From Acidobacteriaceae bacterium (GTDB lineage: Bacteria; Acidobacteriota; Terriglobia; Terriglobales; Acidobacteriaceae): DNA of 64,000 nt. The notes beneath the pieces were generated by a model. The model was not told where the DNA came from. It was given only the letters and a program-made list of their open reading frames with translations, and ran no database searches. Below, piece after piece: positions 20,173-30,435 of this stretch. The first letter of the stretch is position 1. Each line of letters starts with the position of its first letter. Location of the stretch: positions 189,010 through 253,009 of the forward strand of contig PLCO01000009.1 of assembly GCA_003134815.1 (NCBI GenBank), given 5' to 3'. Both the position numbers and the translations under genes were made by a program.

Positions 20173-22083
20173 ATGAAAGAGCGCGCACATCTTCCCCTCG
20201 CGGCATTTCTTTGCCTTGCGTCCGTGACGCTGCTGGCCGGGTGCAATGCCACATTCAAAACGGCCGAAGTGCAACCCGCAGGGCCTGCCCCCAATCCCCC
20301 TGCCGGTCCGCCGCCGACCGCAGGCCAGGGGGGATCGGTGACGATCTCGCCTCAATATGTGGCGCTGGCGCCTGGGCAGACTCTCCAATTCACAGCAACG
20401 GTGACCGGCGGCGGCCAAACTCAGTGGTCGGTGGACGGAGTGCAGGGTGGAAACGCCGCCGCAGGCACGGTGAACGGAAGTGGGAGCTACACGGCGCCCA
20501 GTTCCATTACCCAAAGCGAGAACGTTACCGTGACCGTGGCGCTGGCAGGTTCGGCGCAGCAGAACTACGCGACGGCAGCGGTGGCGATCATTGCGCCCGC
20601 CGAAGTGGTGTGCCCTTTTGACCTGGGGAATCCACAGGTAGCGCGATACTCGCTTTATTTGCCCGCACCGGGAAAGATGAGCGTGCAGTTTGGGACGACG
20701 ACGAATTACGGACTGAACACATGGCAGGTGCCTACTCCCTCGGCCAATGGCGGCCAAGTTCAGACTTACGTCGCCGGGATGCTGGGCCAAACGCTCTACC
20801 ATATGCGGGCGCAGGTGACGCTGGACAATGGCACCACTTACAACGATGCCGACCACACATGCCAGACGGGCACTCCACCGGCGACTTCACCCGTGACTGT
20901 CACCAACAGTGGCGGAAGCACGCCACAGCCCGGGATCGAGATGTGGAACACGATTCAGCCAGCGAGCGACAGCCAGGCTTTTGCCACCGATCTGAACGGC
21001 AAAGTGATCTGGACTTACAGCTATAGCCATAGTTCAAACGACTATATACAGGGCATACAGTTGCTGCCCAGCGGAAATCTACTGATGGTGATCTCTTACC
21101 TCTCTTCCATCACTACGGGTCTGAGCCCCAGCCTGATCAGCGAGGTGCGGGAAATCGATCTTGCCGGCAATACTGTGAACAGCCTGAATGTGGCCACGCT
21201 GAACCAGAAACTGAGTGCTGGAAACTTTCGCGATGCGGAAGGCAACGTCTATCAACTCGGCAGCTTTCACCATGCGGTACTGCCGCTGCCGAACGGACAT
21301 CTGGTCGTGCTGGCTACGTATATCCGGCAATTCAGCAACCTCTCCAGAACCACGGGCCCGACGACGGTGATTGGCGATGCTCTGGTGGATGTGGACCAGA
21401 ACTTCAATCCCGACTGGGTATGGAACACGTTCGACCACCTCGACATTACCCGGCGGCCGATGAATTTCCCTGACTGGACGCACTCAAACGGAATGCTCTA
21501 CTCGAGCGACGATCACAACCTGTTGCTTTCAATACGGCACCAGAATTGGATAATCAAAATCAATTTCCTCGATGGCGCCGGCTCAGGAGCAGTGATGTGG
21601 CGGCTTGGCGAGGGCGGCGACTTCAAGCTGGTGAATGCAACCGATCCGACAGACTGGTTCTACGCGCAGCACGGGCTGGGCTATTTTACGCCCAATACAA
21701 CCGGCGTCTTTCGCCTGGGAATGATGGACAACGGGAACGACCGGATGTTTCCAACAGGGTCAGTATTTTGCAAGCCGTATCAGCCGCCGTCAGCGCAGTG
21801 CTACTCCACCATGCCGCTGCTGGAGATGAACGAAACGAACATGACGGCCACGATGATCGTGCATTACGTTCCGCCGCCGACTTACTTCAGCTTTTTCGGC
21901 GGCAATGCTGAGAAGCTTGGCAACGACGACACCGAGGTGAACTTCTGCGCCGCGGGAAAAGGGGCCATCGTGCAGGAATTGAACCCCCAAGCATCGCAAG
22001 TGGTGTGGCAGGCTACGACGCCGAGCGCCGACCAGTTCCATGTCTATCGCCTGCCAAGTTTGTATCCGGGTGTGCAGTGGTAG
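20173..22083 (+). CDS. arylsulfotransferase (ASST)-like lipoprotein
   Basis: MKERAHLPLAAFLCLASVTLLAGC lipobox; VVWNT/DLNGKVIWTYSYSH, HHAVLPLPNGHLVVLATYIR, HSNGMLYSSDDHNLLLSIRHQNWIIKI, WRLGEGGDF. Confidence 0.8.
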   Translation: MKERAHLPLAAFLCLASVTLLAGCNATFKTAEVQPAGPAPNPPAGPPPTAGQGGSVTISPQYVALAPGQTLQFTATVTGGGQTQWSVDGVQGGNAAAGTVNGSGSYTAPSSITQSENVTVTVALAGSAQQNYATAAVAIIAPAEVVCPFDLGNPQVARYSLYLPAPGKMSVQFGTTTNYGLNTWQVPTPSANGGQVQTYVAGMLGQTLYHMRAQVTLDNGTTYNDADHTCQTGTPPATSPVTVTNSGGSTPQPGIEMWNTIQPASDSQAFATDLNGKVIWTYSYSHSSNDYIQGIQLLPSGNLLMVISYLSSITTGLSPSLISEVREIDLAGNTVNSLNVATLNQKLSAGNFRDAEGNVYQLGSFHHAVLPLPNGHLVVLATYIRQFSNLSRTTGPTTVIGDALVDVDQNFNPDWVWNTFDHLDITRRPMNFPDWTHSNGMLYSSDDHNLLLSIRHQNWIIKINFLDGAGSGAVMWRLGEGGDFKLVNATDPTDWFYAQHGLGYFTPNTTGVFRLGMMDNGNDRMFPTGSVFCKPYQPPSAQCYSTMPLLEMNETNMTATMIVHYVPPPTYFSFFGGNAEKLGNDDTEVNFCAAGKGAIVQELNPQASQVVWQATTPSADQFHVYRLPSLYPGVQW

Positions 22084-22108
22084 GAGTGTTGTGGCGAACG
22101 ACGACAAC

Positions 22109-22480
22109 TCACCAGGGCTTTCGTTCTTCTTCGGACGGCGCGCCCACTTCGCCACGCTCGATTCGCTCAAGAAACGCGCGCGCCAGCTTGCGCTCTCCGG
22201 GATGGCTCTCGCCATGAATCGTGCACAGGTCAAGGAACTCGTCGCAGAGCGCGTTCCGCTCCTCGTGCTGAGTGAGGATGCTTTGCAACGCGACTGCCAA
22301 TTCACGGAGCCGCGCAGCTTCAGGCCAAGACTTGCCGTCTTCTTCGTCAATTAACTCAGAGAAGAGCCCCCGGCGCCCACGCGCGCATGCATCGAGACAG
22401 GCCAGTAGTTGTTCGCTAAAGGCGCGGCCGAGCGTCTCAAGCTGCTCGGGAGGCATGGCGTCGCGCGGGTCGATACTCAT
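22109..22480 (-). CDS. hypothetical protein
   Basis: ORF MSIDPRDAMPPEQLETLGRAFSEQLLACLDACARGRRGLFSELIDEEDGKSW... Confidence 0.6.
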   Translation of the reverse strand: MSIDPRDAMPPEQLETLGRAFSEQLLACLDACARGRRGLFSELIDEEDGKSWPEAARLRELAVALQSILTQHEERNALCDEFLDLCTIHGESHPGERKLARAFLERIERGEVGAPSEEERKPW

Positions 22481-22488
22481 TTTTCCTT

Positions 22489-22530
22489 CTCGCGATTCAT
22501 CTTTCGCGGCTCGCGGTTCATCTTTGCCGG
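22489..22530. repeat. 21-bp x2 imperfect tandem repeat upstream of start at 22480
   Basis: ctcgcgattcatctttcgcgg|ctcgcggttcatctttgccgg (18/21). Confidence 0.75.
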
Positions 22531-22560
22531 AATCGAAGCTCATTCCACTCACGTCGCGCT

Positions 22561-23910
22561 TTATTTTGCGTGCATGGCGGCTTCGATCTCGTCGGCGGTG
22601 TGCGGCAACGAGGCATCGAGGTCGATCAACTTGCCATCTGCGCCCACCAGGAAATCGCATTCGATGCGGATACCGAGTTTTTCCTCAGGAATATAAACGC
22701 CAGGCTCGATGGTGAAGACCATCCCCGGCTTGAGCACCACCGGGTAGTTGCCGGGATCATGCACATCAATGCCCATCATGTGGCCGAGGCCGTGCAGCCA
22801 ATACTCGCCGAGCGGCTGGCCGTGCATATCCTTTCCGTGGGTGTTGATGTAGTTGTAGGCCACAGTGTCAAGCGAGCTTGGGTCCTGCCGATCGCGGTCG
22901 TTGATGGTGGATTTGCCGGCCACAAAGGCATCTATGGCCGCCTGCTGCGCGCCGAGGACGATGTTATAAATCTCGCGCTGCCGCGCCGTGAAGTGCCCGT
23001 TGACGGGAACGGTGCGGGTAATGTCGGCAGCGTACATGGAATACTCGCAGGCTGCGTCGACGAGAAGAATGTCTCCATCCTGCATGGTGCGATCGTTGGC
23101 TGAATAGTGCAGGACGGTCGAGTTGATTCCCGAGCCGACAATCGGCGAATAACTTGGCCGCTCGCAACCGTTCTCCATCCACACGGCGGTCATGGCTCCG
23201 GCGATGGCGCGCTCCGTCATGCCCGGCTTGACCCACCACTGCATCATCACGCGCTGCGCAAGCACCGAGGCGCCCGACGCTTTCTTAATCAACTCAATCT
23301 CGCCCTCGTCCTTGATCTGGCGCAACGGCATGACCTGGCTGGTGACGTCGTGGGCGGGCGGAACGGCCGATGTTCCCAGCGCGACGCCGGCAAAACTCAG
23401 CAGCGCTTTGGCTGCATCTGAATCCGGTTGCGTAAAAAGATTGGCGAAGAGCGAGTGGTCCGCGGAGACAAGCTGGTTCAGCTCCGCGGGGAGTTCTGCC
23501 ATTGCCTCTACGTGGTCCACGCCGGCGGACTGCTCCACGCCGGGAGTCACCGAGTCCATTTTGATGCCGGTATATTTTTCCATGCGCAGGTTGCGCGCGG
23601 GCAGAAACAGAATCTCCCTGTAGGCTCGCGGCGAAGCTGCCTTCGGGGCGTCGCTCTCGATCAGCAGGGCGGCTCCGGGCTCGGTCCAGCCAGTGAGGTA
23701 GTAGAAGTCCGAGTCCTGGCGGTAGGGCATGAAGTCGAGCTGGGCTTCTTGTGCCGCGAAGAGTATCGCTACTCCGCCATTGAGCCTGGCCGCGAGCGCT
23801 ACGCGCCGATTGTGGAACACCTCGGACGGCTGCTTATCAAGTGCGTGGAGCGGGGGCAGCACAATGCAAGAAGCAAGCAGAGCAAGGGCGGAAAGACGAA
23901 GCCACTTCAT
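22561..23910 (-). CDS. Xaa-Pro aminopeptidase (M24B), secreted
   Basis: MKWLRLSALALLASCIVLPPLHA signal; VDAACEYSMYAADITRTVPVNGHFTARQREIY, HGLGHMMGIDVHDPG, FTIEPGVYIP. Confidence 0.92.
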   Translation of the reverse strand: MKWLRLSALALLASCIVLPPLHALDKQPSEVFHNRRVALAARLNGGVAILFAAQEAQLDFMPYRQDSDFYYLTGWTEPGAALLIESDAPKAASPRAYREILFLPARNLRMEKYTGIKMDSVTPGVEQSAGVDHVEAMAELPAELNQLVSADHSLFANLFTQPDSDAAKALLSFAGVALGTSAVPPAHDVTSQVMPLRQIKDEGEIELIKKASGASVLAQRVMMQWWVKPGMTERAIAGAMTAVWMENGCERPSYSPIVGSGINSTVLHYSANDRTMQDGDILLVDAACEYSMYAADITRTVPVNGHFTARQREIYNIVLGAQQAAIDAFVAGKSTINDRDRQDPSSLDTVAYNYINTHGKDMHGQPLGEYWLHGLGHMMGIDVHDPGNYPVVLKPGMVFTIEPGVYIPEEKLGIRIECDFLVGADGKLIDLDASLPHTADEIEAAMHAK

Positions 23911-24385
23911 TCCGTTATTGTCTCGCTTCGGCTCGCCGACACGCAAAGCAAATCCAGAGAGTTTGGTACAACTTTGGCCGCGAACGGGCGAGCGCTCGTA
24001 ACCTGTTTCAGGCAAACGGGAGTAATAAGTGGCCGAAGCAAAAACGAATGCCACGCATGGCCCGAAAGATTGAACGTTGTTTCGCCAAGCACGCCGAAAA
24101 AATCGAGGATTCCCGCTTGAAGCTGCGAACGGAATCAGATGCGCAAGGATGAGGATGCGGCTTGAGTATCCGGAATGCCCGTGGAGAGTTGACAGAGCGC
24201 GCTTTGCGATCGCCCCGGATGACCGGGCTGCAGGCGAGTTGGCCGAAGGGAGATACCGGCCACAATCAACCTTTGGCCCAAATCGCAATGCCCATTGAAT
24301 TTCGAGGCAAATCGCGGTATTCTGGCGGTGCAGACGAATTTGTCCGTCAGGGTTTTATCCGTGTGCGCACCGGCTGGCGGAGAGA

Positions 24386-24410
24386 GGAGTGGGCTTATCG
24401 CCCACTTTTT
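24386..24410 (+). promoter_or_regulatory. rimP-leader-like hairpin/attenuator with T-tract
   Basis: GGAGTGGGC-ttatc-GCCCACTTTTTATT about 85 nt upstream of rimP, the classical rimP leader look. Confidence 0.7.
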
Positions 24411-24493
24411 ATTTGCGGCAAATTTGGTACGGAAATCACCTGAAATCAGGGTGATACGAGAGAAAAAGGGCTGCCGATGGGCAGCGGGGATCG

Positions 24494-25099
24494 ATGGCGG
24501 TCAGTTTGGATGAAATCCGGAAAGCGGCGGAGCGAGTGGCCGCTTCACACGGGCTCGACCTGGTTGATATCGAGTTCGCCGGTTCAAAAAAAGACCGCAT
24601 CCTGCGCGTGATGCTCGAAAAGAACGCCGAGGGCAGAGCGCGATTGAAGGCAGAAGCCGGGGCCGGCGCGGAAGGATTGCCGGAGAAGCTTTTGCAAGGT
24701 TCGCTCGCAGTGGAGCAGCTTTCAGGTTTGACGCATGAGGATTGCGCGCGGTTTAGCCGCGATTTTGGGGTTTTGCTGGACGTAGAGGACCTGGTTCCCG
24801 GCGCAGAGTACACGCTGGAAGCCAGTTCACCGGGCCTGGATCGAAAGCTGACCAGGCCGGAAGACTTCGAACGGTTTGCGGGTTGCCTGGTGAAGGTACA
24901 GACCTTCGAGCCGATCCGAAACAACCGGCACTGGCAGGGACGATTGATGGCGGGGCCGCAGGCTGCGACTGGCAAAGGAACGATCACGATTGACTTGGCA
25001 GCGGTGCAGCAGAATAGCAGGAGCCGCAAGGCGGGAGTAAACACGGTGGAGATCGCCCTGAGCAATGTCGAGAAGGCGAATCTGGTGCCGGAGATCTGA
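24494..25099 (+). CDS. rimP: ribosome maturation factor RimP
   Basis: DEIRKAAERVAASHGLDLVDIEFAGSKKDRILRVML...DCARFSRDFGVLLDVED, YTLEASSPGLDRKL. Confidence 0.94.
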   Translation: MAVSLDEIRKAAERVAASHGLDLVDIEFAGSKKDRILRVMLEKNAEGRARLKAEAGAGAEGLPEKLLQGSLAVEQLSGLTHEDCARFSRDFGVLLDVEDLVPGAEYTLEASSPGLDRKLTRPEDFERFAGCLVKVQTFEPIRNNRHWQGRLMAGPQAATGKGTITIDLAAVQQNSRSRKAGVNTVEIALSNVEKANLVPEI

Positions 25100-25227
25100 A
25101 AAGCTAGCTTCTAGCTACCAGCTTGTGAATGCGCGGGCTGAAAGCTGCTGCGCGCACAAGAACTGCAAAACAACAGCGCGGCCACGACGCAAAAAAGCAA
25201 GGCCGAGCGGCGCGAAACGAATCAAAG

Positions 25228-25301
25228 AGTGTAAGACGAGCAAGTTTAAGACGACCTAATTTAAGACGTCAGAGTTTAAGACGAGAGAGTTTAAAACGAG
25301 T
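25228..25301. repeat. 15-bp x5 tandem array directly abutting nusA ATG
   Basis: agtgtaagacgagca|agtttaagacgacct|aatttaagacgtcag|agtttaagacgagag|agtttaaaacgagt then ATG. Confidence 0.92.
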
Positions 25302-26951
25302 ATGGCCACCAGCGCGTTGTACCAAAGTATCGAACTCCTGAGCCAGGAGAAGGGCATTAATCCCGCTATCGTTGTTGGCGCGGTTGAGGAAGCTATCGCC
25401 CTGGCCACACGCAAGTTCTACAAGACCCAGGAAAACATGCGCGGGGAACTGAACAAGGATACCGGCGAGATTACGGCCTACATCTTTAAAACGGTGGTGG
25501 CCGACGAAGATCAGATCGAAGATCCGGTGAACCAGATCACGCTCACGGAGGCCAATGAAATGGCCCCCGGCGTTGAGGTGGGCAGCGAGATTCGCATCTA
25601 TCGCGACACCAGCCCGCTGGGCCGCATTGCCGCGCAACTGGCCAAGCAGATCATCTTCCAGAAGGTGCGCGAGGCAGAGCGCGACACAGTGTTCCAGGAG
25701 TATGCGCACCGCGAAAAGGAAGTGCTGAATGCGACCGTGAAGCGCCTCGAGGGCCAGGACGTGATCTTCGATCTGGGTAAGGCGGAGGCACGTTGCCCGA
25801 AGCGCGAACAGTCGCGGCTGGAGCAGTTCAGCGTGGGCGAGCGCGTGCGGGTGGTGCTGATCAAGGTGGATCGCGCAGCCAAGGGTCCGCAAGTGATTGT
25901 GAGCCGCGCTGCACCGGAACTGGTGTCGAACCTGTTCCAGTCCGAGGTTCCCGAAATCTACGACAATACGGTGACCATCCGCGCCATTGCGCGCGAAGCC
26001 GGCGAGCGAACGAAGATTGCGGTTCAGTCCCGCGACAAGGACGTGGACCCGGTGGGCGCATGCGTGGGCATGAAGGGCATGCGCGTGCAGTCGATTATCC
26101 GCGAACTGCGCGGGGAGAAGATCGACATTATCGAGTTCAGCGACGAAATTACGACCTTTGCGGAAAAGGCACTGCAGCCGGCGAAGGTGAGCCGCGTCTC
26201 AATTACCGACCTGACGGAAAAGCAACTGGAAGTGATCGTCGACGACACGCAGCTATCGCTGGCCATTGGCAAGAAGGGCCAGAACGTGCGTTTGGCGGCA
26301 AAGCTGCTGGGCTGGAAGATCGACATCAAGAGCGAAGAGGAGAAGCGCCAGGAGGTGGAACAGCAGATGCAGGCTCTGGCCGGCGCTCCTACTACGCCGA
26401 TCGAACAGGTGACCGAGCTGGGTGACAGCGTTATTCAAAAGCTGATCACTGCGGGAATCACCACGGTCGAGGGTCTTGCCGACATGACGCCCGAGCAGCT
26501 GGAAGAGATTCCGGGCATCGGCGAAAAGACGCTGGAGAAGATCGGCATTGCCGTGCGTAACTACTTTAGCCGGTTTGAAGAGGCTGAGGCTGCGCAAGCG
26601 GCCGAGGCAGCATTCGCGGCCGAGGCGGGCGACGCGGAAGCCGCAGCCGGGACGGAAGCGGAAGAAACGGCTCTGGCGGGCGCGGTGCTGGCGGAAGGAT
26701 CGTTGGACGATGCTGAACCGCCAGTTGCAGGCAAAGAGACAGAAGAAAACGCTACGGAAGAAGCCGAGGCAGAAAACTCAGCCGAGGTGATTGAAGAGGC
26801 TACAAGCGTCGGGGACGCGATGGCCGACGAAGAATCCGAGCAAGCCGACCAAGATGAAATTGAAGCCATCGGCGCCGAAGAGGTGCCAGAGCTTGACGCC
26901 GATGAAATCGAAATTGAAGAAGAGAAGCCGGCCAAAGAGGGCGGCGAGTGA
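25302..26951 (+). CDS. nusA: transcription termination/antitermination factor NusA
   Basis: S1/KH organisation, VDPVGACVGMKGMRVQSIIRELRGEKIDIIEFSDE, LAIGKKGQNVRLAAKLLGWKIDI; acidic C-terminal tail. Confidence 0.97.
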   Translation: MATSALYQSIELLSQEKGINPAIVVGAVEEAIALATRKFYKTQENMRGELNKDTGEITAYIFKTVVADEDQIEDPVNQITLTEANEMAPGVEVGSEIRIYRDTSPLGRIAAQLAKQIIFQKVREAERDTVFQEYAHREKEVLNATVKRLEGQDVIFDLGKAEARCPKREQSRLEQFSVGERVRVVLIKVDRAAKGPQVIVSRAAPELVSNLFQSEVPEIYDNTVTIRAIAREAGERTKIAVQSRDKDVDPVGACVGMKGMRVQSIIRELRGEKIDIIEFSDEITTFAEKALQPAKVSRVSITDLTEKQLEVIVDDTQLSLAIGKKGQNVRLAAKLLGWKIDIKSEEEKRQEVEQQMQALAGAPTTPIEQVTELGDSVIQKLITAGITTVEGLADMTPEQLEEIPGIGEKTLEKIGIAVRNYFSRFEEAEAAQAAEAAFAAEAGDAEAAAGTEAEETALAGAVLAEGSLDDAEPPVAGKETEENATEEAEAENSAEVIEEATSVGDAMADEESEQADQDEIEAIGAEEVPELDADEIEIEEEKPAKEGGE

Positions 26952-27094
26952 GTTGCGCCGTATTTTCCCGGGTCAGGCCCAGGTCAGGCGCACGACAACA
27001 AGTATTTTGACAGCGGACAAGAAAGCGAAAACGGGCCATGGGGCTGCGATGAATTCCTAAGGGCCATTTGGCGGCACACATTGAAAAGAGGCGG

Positions 27095-30000
27095 ATGAGT
27101 AAGGTTCGAATCAACGATCTCGCGAAAGAGCTGGAAGTAAAGTCTCGCGCGATTCTCGACGTTCTTCCGGAAGTCGGCGTTTCTGGAGGCAAGACGCACT
27201 CCAGTTCGCTGGAGCTGGACGAGGCGGAGAAGGTTCGTGCGCACTTTGCGCGGGCATCGCGGCACACAACGAATGCCGGCGCTGCAACGGGCCGCCATGG
27301 CGCTGAAGCTATTGTCCCCAAGATCGATCTATCGCACATCTCCAAGCCCGGAGATGTGATGAAGGCGCTGCTGGCAAAGAAGAAGGAAGAAGAAGAAGAG
27401 GCGCGCCACCCGCGGGGCACGGCGAAGGCGACAGTCGTTGCGCCAGCCAAGCCTGACACGCCTGCCGCGCAGCCGGCAGCTCCTGTTGCCGCGAAGCCCG
27501 CCGCTGCAATTTTAGCCCGGCCGGAACCGCGCAAGATCGTTCCGCTGCCGCGCTCGGCGCCTCCGATTGTCGCACCTCCGCCGGCCACACCAGCCATCGC
27601 TTCGCGTCCACCTGTAGGGCCCGTTGTCGCCAAGGCTCCGGCCGGCACCGTCGTGGCAACACGCCCGATTATTGTTGTGGCGCCTCCTCCGGCAGGCGTC
27701 GCAAAACCGCCCGCGGCTCCGGCTGCGCGCGATGAAAAGATCGCGGTCAAACCACCCGCAGCAGGTGTTCCTCCGGTTGCTGATGCGGCAAAAGCGTCCG
27801 CAGCGGCGACCGAGCAAGCTTCCGCAGCGCCGCGCGTTCATGCCGCTCCCGCTGCTGGAGCGGCAGGCTCAGTTGGCGCAATCGCCGCCGAATCCACAAG
27901 CGGCGCCAAGGCTGTTGTGCCCGCACCGCGCCGCATGGTGATGCCGCAAACCGGGCCGCGACCTGTTTACAAAGCGTCGATCGCTCCTCAGGCTCCTCCG
28001 GCGGCGGCAACTGGAACGGGGCTGCAGCGCGGCAAACCAATCTTCGATCGCAGGCCGGCATCCGGACCTCCGGGCGCGGGGCAGCGCTTTCCTGGCGGAA
28101 CAGGCGGAACTGGCGCTCCAGGCCAATTCGCTGGAGGCCCTCGGCCAAAGCATCCCACTCGCTCGGGACCGGGCGGATTCGCGGGACCCGGCGGCCCCTC
28201 TGCGCCCGGCGCACGCCCCGGTTTCGGCGCACGGCCAGGTTTTGGAGCGCGCCCAGGGTTCGGTGCGCGTCCAGGCGCAGGCGGCGCACCGACGCCGGAA
28301 ACAGCGCCTCGCCCGCAACGCGCGAGTTCACGCGGCCGTGGACGGGGCAAGCAACAGTACCCGAAGACCAAAGAAGGCCCGATGAAGGGCTTCGTGCCGC
28401 CGCCGCGCTATGGCGGCGCACAATACAGCACCGAGCCGATGCCCATCACTCGCGAGATTACGGTGACGGAGGGCATCAGCGTCAAGGACCTGGCGGAGAA
28501 GCTCGATGTTCGCGCCAAAGACCTGATCGCGACGCTCCTGATGGGTGGCGTTTTCGTAACGGTGAATCAGTCTCTCGACGCCGAGATGGTGAAAGACGTA
28601 GCGGCCAAGTTCGGCGCCGCGGCCACAGTCATCAGCTACGAAGAAGAGCTCGCCAACCAGGCCATCGAAGAAGTGCTTGAGGCCGATAACTCCGACGAGC
28701 TGGAAGTGCCGCGTCCACCCGTAGTGACGGTGATGGGCCACGTCGATCACGGCAAGACTTCGCTGCTCGACGCCATTCGCGAGACGCATGTTGCGGCAGG
28801 CGAAGCAGGCGGAATTACCCAGCACATCGGCGCTTACAAAGTGAAATTTACCAAGGAAGGTTCGCCGGCCTCAGGCCGCGAGATCGTCTTCCTGGATACG
28901 CCGGGCCACGAGGCGTTTACCCGTATGCGCGCGCGCGGCGCAAAGGTAACTGACATCGTGGTCATCGTGGTTGCCGCCGACGACGGAGTGATGCCGCAGA
29001 CACTTGAGGCGATCGATCACGCCAAGGCGGCCGAGGTTCCAATCATTGTCGCGGTGAACAAGATCGACAAGCCGGAGGCTAATCCCGACCGCGTGAAGAA
29101 GCAACTTGCGGATCGTGGACTGATTCCCGAAGAGTGGGCAGGCGCGGGCCAGCAAGGCACGGTTTTTGTCGAGGTCTCAGCGAAGAAGCATATGAACCTC
29201 GATCTGCTGTTGGAGATGATTTGCCTGGTCAGCGACATCAAGGCGCCGAAGGCGACGCCTGGCCGCAAGGCGCTTGGCAGCGTTCTCGAAGCCAAGCTCG
29301 ACCGCGGCCGCGGTGCTGTGGCCACTGTGCTGGTGCAGGATGGAACGCTGCACCTGAATGACAGCTATATTGTCGGGAATACGTTCGGTAAGGTTCGCGC
29401 CATGTTCGACGATCGCGGCCGGCCGATCGAGGAAGCTGGACCTTCGACGCCTGTTGAAGTGCTGGGTCTTGAAAGCATGCCCGACTCCGGCGACACATTC
29501 CTGGTGGTGGCTGATCGCGACAAGGCCAAGGGCATCGCCCAGTACCGGAAGATGAAGGAACGCGATGCGCAACTGGCCAAGAGCTCGCGCGTGTCACTGG
29601 AAGGATTGGCGGAACAGGTTCGGCAATCGGGCATCAAGGATCTGCCGCTGATCATCAAGGGCGATGTGACCGGCTCGGTGGAAGTACTGGCCGACTCGCT
29701 GGTGCTGATGTCAACCGAAAAGGTTCGCGTGAAGGTACTGCACTCGGGTGTGGGATCGATTACCGAAAGCGACGTGCTGCTGGCCACTGCCTCGAACGCC
29801 ATCATCATCGGCTTCAACGTGCGGCCGGAGCGCAAGGCGGCGGAGCTGGCGCAGCAGGAGAACGTGCAGATTCGCCTGCACTCCATTATTTACGAGTTGC
29901 AGGACGAGATTCGCCTGGCCATGCTGGGATTACTGGAGCCTGCCTACAAGGAAAACTACGTGGGCCGCGCGGAAGTCCTCAATGTTTTCCGCATCCCGAA

Positions 30001-30271
30001 AGTGGGCACCATCGCCGGCTGTCGCGTACAGGATGGAGTGATCCGCCGCGACGCGGAGATCAAGGTGATGCGCGACGGGACACAGGTATTCAAGGGCAAG
30101 ATCGCCTCGCTCAAACGCTTCAAGGACGATGCGCGCGAAGTGACCAACGGCATGGAGTGCGGCATTGGCATCGCCAACTTTACAGACGCGAAGGTAGGCG
30201 ACATTCTGGAGGCGTTTAGCACGGAGAAGCTGGCCGCCGACCTGGGCGCGCTGACGTCAGCAAAGGCGTAG
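27095..30271 (+). CDS. infB: translation initiation factor IF-2
   Basis: [84 protein letters not shown]. Confidence 0.98.
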   Translation: MSKVRINDLAKELEVKSRAILDVLPEVGVSGGKTHSSSLELDEAEKVRAHFARASRHTTNAGAATGRHGAEAIVPKIDLSHISKPGDVMKALLAKKKEEEEEARHPRGTAKATVVAPAKPDTPAAQPAAPVAAKPAAAILARPEPRKIVPLPRSAPPIVAPPPATPAIASRPPVGPVVAKAPAGTVVATRPIIVVAPPPAGVAKPPAAPAARDEKIAVKPPAAGVPPVADAAKASAAATEQASAAPRVHAAPAAGAAGSVGAIAAESTSGAKAVVPAPRRMVMPQTGPRPVYKASIAPQAPPAAATGTGLQRGKPIFDRRPASGPPGAGQRFPGGTGGTGAPGQFAGGPRPKHPTRSGPGGFAGPGGPSAPGARPGFGARPGFGARPGFGARPGAGGAPTPETAPRPQRASSRGRGRGKQQYPKTKEGPMKGFVPPPRYGGAQYSTEPMPITREITVTEGISVKDLAEKLDVRAKDLIATLLMGGVFVTVNQSLDAEMVKDVAAKFGAAATVISYEEELANQAIEEVLEADNSDELEVPRPPVVTVMGHVDHGKTSLLDAIRETHVAAGEAGGITQHIGAYKVKFTKEGSPASGREIVFLDTPGHEAFTRMRARGAKVTDIVVIVVAADDGVMPQTLEAIDHAKAAEVPIIVAVNKIDKPEANPDRVKKQLADRGLIPEEWAGAGQQGTVFVEVSAKKHMNLDLLLEMICLVSDIKAPKATPGRKALGSVLEAKLDRGRGAVATVLVQDGTLHLNDSYIVGNTFGKVRAMFDDRGRPIEEAGPSTPVEVLGLESMPDSGDTFLVVADRDKAKGIAQYRKMKERDAQLAKSSRVSLEGLAEQVRQSGIKDLPLIIKGDVTGSVEVLADSLVLMSTEKVRVKVLHSGVGSITESDVLLATASNAIIIGFNVRPERKAAELAQQENVQIRLHSIIYELQDEIRLAMLGLLEPAYKENYVGRAEVLNVFRIPKVGTIAGCRVQDGVIRRDAEIKVMRDGTQVFKGKIASLKRFKDDAREVTNGMECGIGIANFTDAKVGDILEAFSTEKLAADLGALTSAKA

Positions 30272-30297
30272 CTAGAGTCGAAATTCAAGAGACAACC

Positions 30298-30333
30298 GGC
30301 CTGCTTTTCACAACGAGAAGCGGGCCATTTTTT
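30298..30333 (+). terminator. rho-independent terminator after infB
   Basis: GGCCTGCTT...GAAGCGGGCC stem (GU allowed) followed by TTTTTT. Confidence 0.8.
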
Positions 30334-30435
30334 CCTGGCCCCTCCGGAAAAACTCTCCGCGCTTTCTCCTCACCCGGCCGCGCGCACTACCGTTGACCCA
30401 GAGTAGAAGGGCGGATTACACTCCGGGCAAGGCCC

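Noticed and set aside
22964-23239. Many antisense ORFs over GC-rich genes
   Set aside because: Typical shadow ORFs in a high-GC genome; sense strand has clear conserved families.
25129-25341. 70-aa ORF with SLRRP/NLRRQ/SLRRE pentapeptide pattern
   Set aside because: Pattern is just the 15-bp tandem array translated; ORF runs into nusA out of frame.
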